DNA from: Sphingomonas yabuuchiae | GTDB taxonomy: Bacteria > Pseudomonadota > Alphaproteobacteria > Sphingomonadales > Sphingomonadaceae | Direction of reading: 5' to 3' | Length of the DNA: 64,000 nucleotides | Assembly: GCF_014199595.1 (NCBI RefSeq) | Contig: NZ_JACHNX010000015.1 | Span: forward strand, 1 to 64,000 | Part shown: piece after piece, positions 9,195 to 18,788 of the stretch | Layout: each line of letters starts with the position of its first letter | Position numbering within the stretch: position 1 is the first letter of the stretch | Notes under the pieces: model-generated | What the model saw: the letters and a program-made list of their open reading frames with translations, nothing else | What the model was told of the DNA's origin: nothing | Databases searched by the model: none | Program-made: the position numbers and the translations under genes

Positions 9195-10471
9195 TGGCCG
9201 GGCTCCTGGGTCACGGGGTTGGTGGCGAACGGCGTCAGCCGCCGGATGAAGATGATGAGCACCGCCGCCCCGATCAGGTCGAACACCGCGAGCACGGCAA
9301 AGAGCGGGGCATAGCCGACCGTATCGGCCAGTTGCCCGATCAGCAGCGAGAAGAGCAGCCCGCCGATCCAGCCCGCCTGGCCGATAAAGCCATTGGCGGT
9401 GCCGACTTCTGCGGGCGCGAACACGTCGGCGGACAGGGTGTTGATCAGGCCGGAGATCATCTGATGCGCAAAGCCGCCGATGCAGAACAGGGCGATCGCG
9501 GTATAGGGGCTGGCGGCCAGCCCGATGCACCCGGGCGCCATCATCAACACCGCGCCCAGCGCCACGCCCGCCACGCGCGACGGGATCAGCGTGACGCCGC
9601 GCTTCATCAACCAGGGCGACAGATAGCCGCCCAGGATGCCGCCGACATCCGCCGCCAGGAAGGGCAGCCAGGCGAACAGCGCGATCTGCTTCAGGTCCAT
9701 GCCGCGCTCGCTGGCGAGGTAGAGCGGAATCCAGAAGCTGAAGGTCTGCCAGGCCGGTTCGGCCAGGAAGCGCGGCACCGCAATCACCCAGAAGCGAGAC
9801 GTGCGCAGGATATCCTTCGCCTTGGCGCGCTGGACCGGCCCCTTGGGCTTTTCGACCGCGATCATCGCCTTTTCCTCCGGCGTGATCGCGGGATGATCGT
9901 CGGGCGAGCGATAGAAGACGTACCAGGCGGCGGCCCAGAAGATGCCGACGCCGCCGGTGACGAGGAACGCGGTGCGCCAGTCGGCCCAGAGCGCCACCGC
10001 CACCACCACCGGCGGCGCGATCAGCGCGCCGAGCGAGGTGCCGGCGTTGAACCAGCCGACCGCCACCGAGCGTTCTCGCGCCGGGAACCACTCGGCCACC
10101 GCCTTGATGCCCGAAGGAATGGCGGCGGACTCGAACAGGCCCAATATGCCGCGATAGATGGCCAGGCTGACCCAGCCAATCGCCAGGGCATGCATCATGT
10201 TCGCCGCCGACCAGGCCAGGCCGAACAGTGCGAACCCGGCGCGCAGGCCGAAGCGGTCGATGAACGCCCCCGCCACCGGCTGCATGATCGTATAGGCGAG
10301 CTGGAACGCGCCGACGACATAGCTGTACTGCTGCGTCGACATGTGCAGCGCGGACTTCAGCTCGGGCGCGAGCACACCCAGGCTGTTGCGCGCCAGATAA
10401 TTGGCGATCGTCCCCGCGCAGATCAGCGCAACGATCCACCAGCGCAGATTGCGTACCCGCAAGCCCGTCAC
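9191..10471 (-). CDS. MFS transporter, hexuronate/anion:cation symporter (ACS)-like
   Basis: This 426-residue major-facilitator protein has 12 predicted membrane segments. The first begins RWWIVALICAGTIANYLARN, and the cytoplasmic-loop motif EWFPARERS near residue 125 is typical of the ExuT/GudP-like ACS family, which takes up hexuronates and related acids or sugars with protons. It is coupled by a four-base overlap to the GH31 gene, implying import of that enzyme's substrate. The start is uncertain: GTG at 10471 sits almost against the GGGGAG sequence, and TTG at 10462 has better spacing. A GntR-like operator lies about 76 bp upstream. It is clearly related to the second permease at 12164-13444. 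Confidence 0.85.
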   Translation of the reverse strand: MTGLRVRNLRWWIVALICAGTIANYLARNSLGVLAPELKSALHMSTQQYSYVVGAFQLAYTIMQPVAGAFIDRFGLRAGFALFGLAWSAANMMHALAIGWVSLAIYRGILGLFESAAIPSGIKAVAEWFPARERSVAVGWFNAGTSLGALIAPPVVVAVALWADWRTAFLVTGGVGIFWAAAWYVFYRSPDDHPAITPEEKAMIAVEKPKGPVQRAKAKDILRTSRFWVIAVPRFLAEPAWQTFSFWIPLYLASERGMDLKQIALFAWLPFLAADVGGILGGYLSPWLMKRGVTLIPSRVAGVALGAVLMMAPGCIGLAASPYTAIALFCIGGFAHQMISGLINTLSADVFAPAEVGTANGFIGQAGWIGGLLFSLLIGQLADTVGYAPLFAVLAVFDLIGAAVLIIFIRRLTPFATNPVTQEPGQ

Positions 10472-10546
10472 TCCCCTAGCCTCTCCGTACGCATCGCGGC
10501 GCCGGTGTCTGGGGCAAGCTTAACCGCTGGAAAGCGGCCTGTCCAT

Positions 10547-10561
10547 ATTGGTCTGGCCAAT
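10547..10561. promoter_or_regulatory. GntR/FadR-type operator candidate upstream of the MFS-GH31 unit
   Basis: ATTGGTCTGGCCAAT is a 15-bp dyad with a single imperfect pair around the central T. It lies between the end of the GH43 gene and the start of the permease. FadR-subfamily regulators such as PdhR recognise related TTGGT-n3-ACCAA sites. It shares 12 of 15 positions with the site at 6573-6587. No GntR gene occurs in the window. Confidence 0.5.
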
Positions 10562-10577
10562 CATTCCAGCGATCCGA

Positions 10578-12167
10578 TCAATCATCGCCAAGCCGCTCGA
10601 CATAATGGAAATATCGGAAGTCGGCGGGGTGGCCCGAACCGCTCATGTCCTGACACGCCATGCCGACAAAGGCGCCGGTAAAATTGGGCAGACCCGCCAG
10701 CGTCGCCTCGTCGGAGAGGATGGAGGCGTCGAAATCCTGGGGCAGCCAGGTCCATTCCGCCGCCCCCGCCGCCCGGAAGGCGAAGCGCAACGCCTCATGA
10801 TCGACCACCGCCCGCAATTCGAGCGGGCCTGCGGGAGCCGGGACGGCGGGCCCCATCAGGCTTTGCCCCTCGCCGTTCGGCAGGACCGACAAGACCTGGA
10901 CGAGCTTCTCGCCCGCATCCCCTGCCGTGATCTGGAGGAAATGATATTTGGTGCTGTTGTAATAGGCGACGATCCCGGCCGCCTGCTGGAAATGCTCCGG
11001 CTCGTAATCGACGAGCGTTCGCACGTCATAGCGGAAGGCGGTCTGGCGGCGGGCGACCAGCGCCTGTTCGAAATGACTGCCGATCGTCTCGCGCCCGAAC
11101 AGCCGTAAATGGCCCGGACGTTCGGTCAGGCTGAAGATATATTCCGGTTTGGGCGTCCGCAGCCATTGGAAGGCAGCGGGCAGCGCGGGTCCGTCGAACC
11201 CGTCCCGTGCCTCGACCGGTGCAGGGTTCGTGGCCACCGGCGTCGGTTCGGCACAGCGCAGCCAGCCGTCCGCGCCCCACTCCATACGCTGTATCGCCGT
11301 CTCGCGTCCCAGCACGCAGCGATTGCTGGCGGGCAACGGGCGGCCGCAAAGATAGGCCATCCACGTCTCACCCTCCGGCGTCTCGACCAGATCGCCATGG
11401 CCGGTGCGTTGCAGCGGTGCGTCGGGCGTGTCGCGCGCGGTCAGGACCGGGCCGTCGGGATGCACCTCATAGGGCCCGAACAGATCGCGCGAACGCGCCA
11501 TCGTCACGGCATGGCCGCGCTCGGTCCCGCCCTCGGCCACCAACAGGTGATACCAGCCGTCGCGCTTGTAGAGATGCGGCCCCTCGGTAAAGCCCAGCGG
11601 CGTGCCGTCGAAGATGCGGCGACGCTCGCCGAGCAGGCGACCGGTGTCCATGTCCATCTGCTGGATCACGATCCCGGCGAAGCGCTTACGGTCGGGCCGA
11701 TGGTCCCACAGCATGTTGAGCAACCAGCTCCGCCCGTCCTCGTCATGGAACAGCGCGGGGTCGAAGCCGCTGCTGTTGAGATAGACGGCATCCGTCCACG
11801 CGCCGTCGATCCGGTCGCACGACACCCAGTAATTGTGGAAGTCGCGAAGCGACGCGCCCTTGGCGCCGTCGACAGTGGTGCGGCCATAGCGCTTCACATC
11901 GGTGAAGATCAGGTGGAAGCGCCCATTGGCGTAAGTGAGATCGGGTGCCCAGACCCCACAGGAATCCGGATTGCCCCGCATGTCGAGCTGGCTCGCCCGG
12001 TTCAGCGGCCGGGCGACCAGCGTCCAGTTCACCAGGTCGCGGCTATGGTGGATCTGGACGCCCGGATACCATTCGAAGGTCGAGGTCGCGATATAGTAAT
12101 CCTCGCCAACGCGCACGATCGAGGGATCGGGGTTGAAGCCCGGCAGGATGGGATTGTTCGGGGTCAT
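10578..12167 (-). CDS. Glycoside hydrolase family 43 with C-terminal xylosidase domain (beta-xylosidase/arabinofuranosidase)
   Basis: This 529-residue cytoplasmic enzyme has an N-terminal five-bladed propeller. The expected residues are the general base Asp14 in GFNPDPS, the pKa-tuning Asp about 136 in GFDPALF, and the general acid Glu about 195 in FTEGPHLY. From about residue 330 it continues as the concanavalin-like domain that closes the active site in GH43 beta-xylosidases (GH43_C2). It releases xylose or arabinose from short xylo- or arabino-oligosaccharides. The ATG at 12167 is fixed by the ATGA overlap with the upstream permease gene. There is no signal peptide. Longer readings upstream run through the permease out of frame. 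Confidence 0.9.
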   Translation of the reverse strand: MTPNNPILPGFNPDPSIVRVGEDYYIATSTFEWYPGVQIHHSRDLVNWTLVARPLNRASQLDMRGNPDSCGVWAPDLTYANGRFHLIFTDVKRYGRTTVDGAKGASLRDFHNYWVSCDRIDGAWTDAVYLNSSGFDPALFHDEDGRSWLLNMLWDHRPDRKRFAGIVIQQMDMDTGRLLGERRRIFDGTPLGFTEGPHLYKRDGWYHLLVAEGGTERGHAVTMARSRDLFGPYEVHPDGPVLTARDTPDAPLQRTGHGDLVETPEGETWMAYLCGRPLPASNRCVLGRETAIQRMEWGADGWLRCAEPTPVATNPAPVEARDGFDGPALPAAFQWLRTPKPEYIFSLTERPGHLRLFGRETIGSHFEQALVARRQTAFRYDVRTLVDYEPEHFQQAAGIVAYYNSTKYHFLQITAGDAGEKLVQVLSVLPNGEGQSLMGPAVPAPAGPLELRAVVDHEALRFAFRAAGAAEWTWLPQDFDASILSDEATLAGLPNFTGAFVGMACQDMSGSGHPADFRYFHYVERLGDD

Positions 12168-13444
12168 GCGGGTTTGCGCACCAAGGTCCAGAGGAGAGCC
12201 GCGCCCGCCAGATCGAGCAGGCCGAGCAGGATGAAGAAGGGCTGATAGCCGACCTGATCGACCAGCGAGCCGAGGGTCAGGGTGAAGATCAGGACGCCCA
12301 GATTGGCCGCCGTCCCCGACACGCCGGTCGCGGTCGCCACCTGATCCTGCGGGAACAGGTCGGAGCATAGTGTGATGACGGTGACGGACAGCGTCTGGTG
12401 CGCGAAACCGCCCAGGCACAGCAGCGCGACGGCCGCGACGGGGCTGTTGACGCTGCCGACGAACATCATGCCCGTCATCAGCACCGCGCCCAGCGTAAAG
12501 GCACCTCGCCGCGCGTCGATCAGGTTGACCCCGCGCCGTTGCAGAAAGGCGACGACGGCCGGACCGAACAGGCACCCCAGATCCGCCGCCAGGAAGGGCA
12601 GCCAGGCGAACAGCGCGATCTGGGTCAGGTCGAAATGCCGCGCCTGGACGAGGTAGAGCGGCATCCATAGCGACAACATGCCCCAGACCGGATCGGCCAG
12701 GAACCGCGCCGCCGCGATCGCCCAGAGGTTGCGACGGCGCAACAGCTCGCCCAGCGGCGGACGGCGGCGCTGCTTGACGAGCGCGGCTTCCTGTCCCTCG
12801 ACGATCAACGTCCGCTCGCGCGCGGACAGCGCCCGGTGGCGCGCGGGCGGCGCGTACCAGAACAGCCAGGCCAGTACCCAGACCAGCCCCAGCCCGCCTG
12901 CCACGAAGAACGCCGCACGCCAGCTATGGTGGAAGACCGCCCAGGCGACGAGCGGCGGCGCGAAGACCGCACCGAATGACGCCCCGATCTGGTAAATGCC
13001 GCCCGCCACCCCGCGTTCGCGCGCCGGAAACCATTCGGCGACGACCTTCATGCCCGCGGGCTGGGCCGATCCCTCGACCAGGCCCAGCGCGCCGCGAAGC
13101 CCCGCAAAGCCCAGCCAGCCATTGGCGAAGCCATGGCCGATGGTGATGCACGACCAGACCGCGACGAACAGGGTGAAGCCGATCTTCAGCCCGATCAGGT
13201 CGAGCAGATAGCCCGCCACCGGTTGGAACATGATACCGAACTGAAAGGCGCCGGTGATCCAGCTATATTGCTCCGAACTGATATGCTGCTCGGCCATGAT
13301 CGCGGGCGCGGCGACGCCCAGGATGCTGCGCGTCAGATAGTTGATGACCATCGCGCCCACGAACAGCGCGATGATCGTCCAGCGAATATAGGGAAAACCC
13401 TTCACATGCGGTCCTTCGGCCTGTTCGGCATATGTCGTTCCCAT
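12164..13444 (-). CDS. MFS transporter, ACS-like, paired with GH43
   Basis: This protein of about 426 residues has 12 membrane spans and the same family features as the permease at 9191-10471: a first segment near YIRWTIIALFVGAMVINYL and the loop motif EWFPARERG. It probably imports xylo- or arabino-oligosaccharides, or a uronic-acid-bearing sugar, for the coupled GH43 enzyme. The start at 13444 is preferred because the short N-terminus matches the paralogue. An alternative ATG at 13492 would add 16 residues and nearly abut the regulator gene. The gene is divergent from the LacI regulator at 13519 with about 75 bp between them, the usual arrangement for local control. Confidence 0.83.
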   Translation of the reverse strand: MGTTYAEQAEGPHVKGFPYIRWTIIALFVGAMVINYLTRSILGVAAPAIMAEQHISSEQYSWITGAFQFGIMFQPVAGYLLDLIGLKIGFTLFVAVWSCITIGHGFANGWLGFAGLRGALGLVEGSAQPAGMKVVAEWFPARERGVAGGIYQIGASFGAVFAPPLVAWAVFHHSWRAAFFVAGGLGLVWVLAWLFWYAPPARHRALSARERTLIVEGQEAALVKQRRRPPLGELLRRRNLWAIAAARFLADPVWGMLSLWMPLYLVQARHFDLTQIALFAWLPFLAADLGCLFGPAVVAFLQRRGVNLIDARRGAFTLGAVLMTGMMFVGSVNSPVAAVALLCLGGFAHQTLSVTVITLCSDLFPQDQVATATGVSGTAANLGVLIFTLTLGSLVDQVGYQPFFILLGLLDLAGAALLWTLVRKPA

Positions 13445-13518
13445 TGACCTGATGCGGCCTGCCGGGGCACGGCAGTGGCTGAGCATCGGCATAGCGTGAA
13501 GCCCGATGACGGGACAGG

Positions 13519-14559
13519 ATGACCTTGACCAAGACCCGAAAGCGCCCGCGCGGCGTGACCATCATCGACGTGGCCAAGGAGGCTGGCGTCTCGCCCATGA
13601 CCGTCTCGCGCGTCATCAATGGCGATGCGGGCGTGCGCGACGAGGTGCGCGTCCATGTCCGCGAGGTCATCAAGCGGCTGAACTACACGCCCAATCTGAT
13701 GGCGCGCAGCCTGGTCACGTCGAGCGAGATCCGCATCGGCGTCATCTATTCCAACCCCAGCGCGGCGTTCATGAGCGAGCTGCTGGTCGGGGTGTTCGAG
13801 GAAGCCTCGACCCGCGCGGCGCAATTGTTCCTGCTGAAGGGCGAACAGGGCCGCCCGCCCGCGCGCGAGGCGATCGAGGGGCTGATCGAGCAGCGGATCG
13901 CGGGCGTCATCCTGGCGCCGCCGCTGGGCGAATCCGACTTCGTGCGCGACATCATCCGCGAGGCGGGGTTGCCCATGGCGGTCATCGGCGGCGTCGCGCC
14001 CGATGCCGTGTCCGTGTGGATCGACAATGCCCGCGCCGCCTATGACATGACCCGCCACCTGATCGGCCTGGGCCATCGCCGCATCGGCTTCGTCCATGGC
14101 AATCCCGGCCAGTCGGCCAGTATCGAGCGCCTGGCGGGCTTTCGCCGCGCCGTCGAGGAGGAAGGCGATCTGGAAACGCGGGTCGTCCAGGGCGACTATA
14201 GCTACGCCTCGGGCCTGACGGCGGGCGAGGCGCTGCTCGGCGGGGAAAGTCCGCCGACCGCGATCTTCGCCAGCAACGACGACATGGCCGCCGCGATCGT
14301 CTCGGTCGCGCATCGGCGGCATCTGGACGTGCCGGGCGACCTGACCGTGGTGGGTTTCGACGACAGCACCGCCGCAACGACGCTCTGGCCGCCGCTGACG
14401 ACGATCCACCAGCCGGTCCGCGCGCTGGCGACCGAAGCGCTGCAAAGACTGATCAAGGAAATTCGCGGCGGGGTTCCGGCACCGAACGGCCAGCCGCGCA
14501 TTACGGTGCTGGAGCATCAACTGATCGAACGCGACTCCACCGCGCCCCCGCGTTCGTAA
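13519..14559 (+). CDS. LacI-family transcriptional regulator
   Basis: This 346-residue protein has an N-terminal helix-turn-helix (TIIDVAKEAGVSPMTVSRVING, about residues 14-35, with the hinge NYTPNLMARSL after it). It is followed by a periplasmic-binding-protein-like ligand domain ending in the usual GFDDSTAATTLWPPLTTIHQP stretch. It should bind a sugar and release palindromic operators with a central CG. The divergent permease-GH43 unit is an obvious target. A perfect LacI-type palindrome also lies at 18789-18804 before the second TonB receptor. The ATG at 13519 is preceded by GGGACAGG. The ligand is unknown, probably a xylan-derived sugar. Confidence 0.92.
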   Translation: MTLTKTRKRPRGVTIIDVAKEAGVSPMTVSRVINGDAGVRDEVRVHVREVIKRLNYTPNLMARSLVTSSEIRIGVIYSNPSAAFMSELLVGVFEEASTRAAQLFLLKGEQGRPPAREAIEGLIEQRIAGVILAPPLGESDFVRDIIREAGLPMAVIGGVAPDAVSVWIDNARAAYDMTRHLIGLGHRRIGFVHGNPGQSASIERLAGFRRAVEEEGDLETRVVQGDYSYASGLTAGEALLGGESPPTAIFASNDDMAAAIVSVAHRRHLDVPGDLTVVGFDDSTAATTLWPPLTTIHQPVRALATEALQRLIKEIRGGVPAPNGQPRITVLEHQLIERDSTAPPRS

Positions 14560-14570
14560 AACTGCCGCTC

Positions 14571-14670
14571 CACCCCTCCCCTTCAGCGGAGGGGCCGGGG
14601 GTGGGGCGTATCCCCAGGCGCGGCGTTCGTGGCGAGGCCCCACCCCAACCCCTCCCCTAAAGGAGAGGGG
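14571..14670. repeat. Dispersed palindromic repeat, class A
   Basis: Two G/C-block hairpins (14571-14607 and 14637-14670) are themselves inverted copies of each other around GGGGTGGGGC / GCCCCACCCC. They lie between the convergent LacI and GH43 genes, where they could help end transcription on both strands. Confidence 0.6.
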
Positions 14671-14716
14671 CTCGCATCGATCCAAGGCATCACCCGACCA
14701 TTCCGAACGCGTGGCG

Positions 14717-14743
14717 ACTGGGCCCCAGCCTTCACCGGGGTGG
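14717..14743. repeat. Dispersed repeat, class B fragment
   Basis: ACTGGGCCCCAGCCTTCACC and the following GGGGTGGA resemble one arm of the class B inverted repeat at 48569-48691, where the core is a GGCCCC/CCGGGG block. Only a single arm is present here. Confidence 0.4.
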
Positions 14744-14767
14744 AGCAAGAGAGGTACGTTCACCCCC

Positions 14768-15754
14768 CTACCGCGCCGACGCTGTCACACCGGCGTCGGT
14801 CTGCACCACCGGCTTCATCGTCCCGTCGGGATTGTAGTAAAGCCGCTCGACCGTCACCGCGCGGCGTCCGATCGCACCGCTCTGGTCGCCGATGGCGAGG
14901 GTCGCATTGTGCAGGAACAGATAGGACTTGCCCTTGAACTCGGCGATGCCCGGATGGATGGTGAAGCTGTACTTGCCCGAGCCCGTCAGCAGCCCGCGAT
15001 AGGTCCACGGCCCTTTCAGCGACGGCGCGGTGGCGTAGGAGATATGCTCGTCCCGCTGCGTCGTCCGATCGAGCGAGGCATAGGTCAGGTAATAGAGCTT
15101 GCCCCGCTTGTGCAGCCAGGGGCCCTCCTCGAAATGCGGCGGGGTGATCTCGGTGATCGGGCCGTCGATCTCGATCATGTTGGGCTTCAGCCTGGCGATA
15201 TAGCATTGCCGGTTGCCCCAGGCGATCCAGGTGGTGCCGTCGTCGTCGGTCAGCACGGTCGGGTCGATATCCTCCCAGCTGTGCGTGCCCTTCGGCGTCA
15301 TCTCATTGGTGATCAGCGCCGAACCCTTGGCGTCGACGAACGGACCGGTCGGCGTGTCGGCCACGGCGACGGCGATCGCCTTGCCCGGGTGGCTGTTGTC
15401 ATGCTCGACGGCGGCGTAGAACCAGTATTTGCCGTTCTTGCGGACCACCTGGCTGGCCCAGGCGTCCTTATTGGCCCATTTGAAATCCTTCACGTTCATG
15501 ATGGGCCCGTGCGGCGTCCAGCTCTTCATGTCGGTGGTGGAGTAGACCAGCCATTCCCTCATGTTGAACATCTCGTCGCGCTGCGCTTCGTCATGCCCGA
15601 CATAGAGGTACAGCCGATCCCCCACGACCAGCGGCGCGGGGTCCGCCGTGAATCTGTCGCGGATGATCGGGTTGCTCCCCGGCCGGTCGGCCGCCAGCGC
15701 AGCCCCCGACGCGGCCAGCAGCAGGAGGGACGCAATCGTCCGCGACATCGTCAT
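14768..15754 (-). CDS. Secreted glycoside hydrolase family 43
   Basis: This 328-residue protein has a signal peptide (residues 1-21, ending AALA) and a single five-bladed propeller domain. The base Asp lies in RFTADPAPLV, a central Asp in DIDPTV, and the acid Glu in HFEEGPWLHKR. Family members cut arabinan, xylan or arabinoxylan side chains. With export and no C-terminal xylosidase domain it is more likely to act on polymer or oligomer in the periplasm or outside the cell. It follows the large TonB receptor by 14 bp and is surely co-transcribed with it. Its 3' end faces the LacI gene across a palindromic repeat. Confidence 0.88.
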   Translation of the reverse strand: MTMSRTIASLLLLAASGAALAADRPGSNPIIRDRFTADPAPLVVGDRLYLYVGHDEAQRDEMFNMREWLVYSTTDMKSWTPHGPIMNVKDFKWANKDAWASQVVRKNGKYWFYAAVEHDNSHPGKAIAVAVADTPTGPFVDAKGSALITNEMTPKGTHSWEDIDPTVLTDDDGTTWIAWGNRQCYIARLKPNMIEIDGPITEITPPHFEEGPWLHKRGKLYYLTYASLDRTTQRDEHISYATAPSLKGPWTYRGLLTGSGKYSFTIHPGIAEFKGKSYLFLHNATLAIGDQSGAIGRRAVTVERLYYNPDGTMKPVVQTDAGVTASAR

Positions 15755-15768
15755 CGTCTGGGTTCCCG

Positions 15769-18768
15769 TCAGAAGTTGAAGCGCACGCCCGCGCGGTACA
15801 CCCGCCCGAGAACGTCGTAGAGCGCCGGGTTGACGAAATAGGGCGAGCGGGCGGGATCGCGATTGAACACATTGTCGACCTTGAAATAGGCCGTCACCGC
15901 CTTGGTCACGTTATAGGTGCCGCCCACGTCGAAATAGAATGCGCCGGGGATGAAGTTGTTGTCGATCGTCGGCCGGTTCGCGGTCGAGGCGGGGCAGCCG
16001 GTGGTACATTCGATATATTGATTGCCGAGCTTGCCGTCGCTGAACCAGCGCTCCTGCAGCAGCAGCGACCAGTCATCGGTGGCATAGGTCTGCACCGCCA
16101 GCCACTTCCACTTCGGCGTGTTGCCGATGTTCACGCCCGCCGTGTCGTTCGGGATCGTGTTCGGCAGGCCGGTGTCGGTGATGAAGCGGCGGATATTGGT
16201 CGCCAGCGCGCGCAGCGTCAGGCTACCCGGCAGGCCCAGCGGATTGCGCCAGCGATAGCTCGCCTCGATATCGAAGCCGTCGGTCAGGATCGACGCCAGG
16301 TTGAACGACTGGACGTTGATGAAGTTCGGGCCGTTGGGGTTGTTCAGGTTGAACACGCCGCAGGTCTCCGGCGCGATGTTCAGATAGCACAGGTTGACGA
16401 TGTCCTGTGCGCCAAGGCTGGAGATGACGTCGGTGATCTTGATCTTATAATAGTCGACCGACAGGCTGAGGCCCGGGATCGCCTGCGAGTTGGAGAAGGC
16501 GATGCCCAGCGTGGTGTTGCGCGCGATTTCGGGCGTCAGATTGACGTTGCCGATGGTGTTCTGGAGCGCCAGCACATTGACGTTGCGGAACGGATCGAAA
16601 AAGCCCGGCAGCGTCGTGGTGACGGGCGCGGCGAACAGCTCCGACAGGTTGGGTGCGCGGACATCGCGCGAGGTCACGCCACGGATGCGCAGGCCGTCGA
16701 CCGGCAGGTCCCAGGTGCCGCCGATCTTCCACGCCCAGACCGTGCCCGAGGTGCTGTAATCGGTGACGCGCACCGCGCCGTTGATGTTGGCGCGGCCACC
16801 GGCATCCGAATTGATGATCGGCAGGTCGGCTTCGACGAACGCTTCCTTGACGCTATAGGCGCCGCTGCCGTTCTTGTAATTGCCCGCATACCAGTTGTTG
16901 CCGTCCGCCAGCAGCGCCGGGTCGGCGGGGTAGTTGGCATTGGCGGGCGTGTTGGCAAAGCCCGCGCCGTACGGATCGGCGCGCACGCGGTAGAATTCGT
17001 GGCGGAACTCGCCGCCGAACGCGATCGACACCGGCCCGGCCCAGGACGAGAAGGGCGAGCCCGAGAAGTTCAGGCTGATGACGTCCTGCGTCTGGCGAGT
17101 CCGCTGATACGGGCCATATTGCGGCATGATATAGCTGATCGCCGCCGCCGATGGGTTGCCGCCGAAGATGTTGAGCGGCTGGCACCCGTTTGCCCGTGCG
17201 GTCGCATCGGCGCAGACGATCGCGCCGTTCAGCGTGGTTGCATTGATCGCCTGGTTGAAGCGGCGGGACAGCATGATGTTGCTGACATCGACATCGGTAT
17301 AGTTGGTGCCGTGCTCGAAATACATGTCGTAGGACCAGTCGGACCCGGCGACGCTCTCACGCCCCTTGGCGCCTGCGACGAAGCGGAACTGACGACGATC
17401 GGTATAGACCTGGGTGTTGCCCAGCGCCGCGTTGCTGGTGCCGTACTGGAAATTGGTGATGCCCGCCGTGGCGCACTGCGCCTTGACCAGCGCGGGGACG
17501 TAAGGATTGGCGCACTGGATGGTCAGGTTCGGGCGGTTCTGTCCACCGACCGGCTGGTTGTTGGTCTTCACCTGGCCGATGTTGATCGTGCCGTAAATCT
17601 CGCCATTGGGGGCGAAGTCATAGCCGATGCGGCCATAGCTGTTGACGCGCTGGATCTTCGACTGGAGCGAGCGTCCGGCATCGACATTGCCCGACAGGTC
17701 GCCGCCCTGGCAGAAGCCGGGCAGACAGCCCCGGACATTGCCCGCCGCGTCGCGCGCGGGCACGCCGTTCGAGCCGTACTGGAACTGGAACGGGTTGCCC
17801 GACTGGTCGAAGGCGATGCCCTGAAGCGGCCCGGCGGTGATCAGGCCGTATTTGGTGTAGTTGTAGGACTGGGCATAGTCGCGGAACAGATATTGCGGCG
17901 ACCCGTCGTTCAGGACGTTGCGGTTGATCAGCGTCGACTGACGGAACCAGTCGCGGCCATTCGCTAGGTTGATGCCGAAGTCGCCGCCGCCGACGCCGTC
18001 CTCATGGGCATATTCGGTGCTGGCGATCACGTGCACCGTGTCGTTGAGCAAGCTGGTGCCGCCCGCCAACTGGATCAGCACCTGCTGATCGTCGCCATAG
18101 GTGGTGACGCCGCCCTGGATATTGCCCTTGATCCCCTTGAACCGGGTATCGGTGATGAAGTTGACGACACCACCGACCGCGTCCGAGCCATAGGAGGCGG
18201 AGGCACCGCCATTGACCACATCGACGCGCTTGATCAGCAACTGCGGGAACAGGCTGATATCGGGAACACCGGTCACGTTCGCGCCTACGACGCGCTGGCC
18301 GTCGAGCAGGGTCAGCGTGCGGATCGCGCCGACGCCACGCAGCGAGAAGGAACTGAGCCCCTGCTGGCCGCTCGACGTGCTGAAGGTGTTCGTCGCGGTG
18401 CCGGTCGACCCCTGGAGCGAGGGAAGTTGGGCGACCGTGGTGAAGACGTTGGGCTGGGCGTTGGCGGCGATCTGCTCCTCGCCGATCACCGTGGTCGGGG
18501 TCGGTGCGGTAAAGCCGCCGGTGGTGATACGCGATCCGGTCACGATGATGTCGCGGGTCGCACCTTCATCGACCTGTTCGGGCGGAGGCGCGGGGGTCTG
18601 CACGGTTGCCGGATCGGCGGAAGTATCCTGCGCGGCCTGGTTCGGCGGAACCTGCGCCCAGGCAGGTGCGGCCATCATTCCGCCCGCCAAAACCATCAGG
18701 CTGGCCGCGCCCAAGGCGTGACGGCGCAGCCGCCGGGTATGCGTTCCCGTCTTCATCATGATCCTCAT
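15769..18768 (-). CDS. Large TonB-dependent receptor (carbohydrate type)
   Basis: This receptor of about 999 residues has a signal peptide ending near PAWAQ, a low-complexity Pro/Ala/Gln stretch, the TonB-box-like DIIVTGSRI, a plug (LRGVGAIRTLTLLDGQRVVG; VDVVNGGASASYGSDAVGGVVNF) and a large beta-barrel ending in FNF. This subgroup in sphingomonads and Caulobacter imports plant oligosaccharides. ATG at 18768 is favoured by AAAAGGG upstream; 18759 with GGGATGAGG is equally good; an in-frame ATG at 18807 would place the start upstream of the operator and is unlikely. It heads a two-gene unit with the exported GH43. A promoter with a LacI operator lies directly upstream. Confidence 0.92.
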   Translation of the reverse strand: MRIMMKTGTHTRRLRRHALGAASLMVLAGGMMAAPAWAQVPPNQAAQDTSADPATVQTPAPPPEQVDEGATRDIIVTGSRITTGGFTAPTPTTVIGEEQIAANAQPNVFTTVAQLPSLQGSTGTATNTFSTSSGQQGLSSFSLRGVGAIRTLTLLDGQRVVGANVTGVPDISLFPQLLIKRVDVVNGGASASYGSDAVGGVVNFITDTRFKGIKGNIQGGVTTYGDDQQVLIQLAGGTSLLNDTVHVIASTEYAHEDGVGGGDFGINLANGRDWFRQSTLINRNVLNDGSPQYLFRDYAQSYNYTKYGLITAGPLQGIAFDQSGNPFQFQYGSNGVPARDAAGNVRGCLPGFCQGGDLSGNVDAGRSLQSKIQRVNSYGRIGYDFAPNGEIYGTINIGQVKTNNQPVGGQNRPNLTIQCANPYVPALVKAQCATAGITNFQYGTSNAALGNTQVYTDRRQFRFVAGAKGRESVAGSDWSYDMYFEHGTNYTDVDVSNIMLSRRFNQAINATTLNGAIVCADATARANGCQPLNIFGGNPSAAAISYIMPQYGPYQRTRQTQDVISLNFSGSPFSSWAGPVSIAFGGEFRHEFYRVRADPYGAGFANTPANANYPADPALLADGNNWYAGNYKNGSGAYSVKEAFVEADLPIINSDAGGRANINGAVRVTDYSTSGTVWAWKIGGTWDLPVDGLRIRGVTSRDVRAPNLSELFAAPVTTTLPGFFDPFRNVNVLALQNTIGNVNLTPEIARNTTLGIAFSNSQAIPGLSLSVDYYKIKITDVISSLGAQDIVNLCYLNIAPETCGVFNLNNPNGPNFINVQSFNLASILTDGFDIEASYRWRNPLGLPGSLTLRALATNIRRFITDTGLPNTIPNDTAGVNIGNTPKWKWLAVQTYATDDWSLLLQERWFSDGKLGNQYIECTTGCPASTANRPTIDNNFIPGAFYFDVGGTYNVTKAVTAYFKVDNVFNRDPARSPYFVNPALYDVLGRVYRAGVRFNF

Positions 18769-18788
18769 CCCTTTTGATTCTGTTTTAT

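Noticed and set aside
6810..10439. A single 1209-codon open frame spanning GH31 and the permease
   Set aside because: Its first part is the permease read in a wrong frame. Only the region from 9194 on codes for GH31.
10578..12668. A 696-codon frame that extends GH43 upstream
   Set aside because: The added part overlaps the permease out of frame. The GH43 start is fixed by the overlap at 12167.
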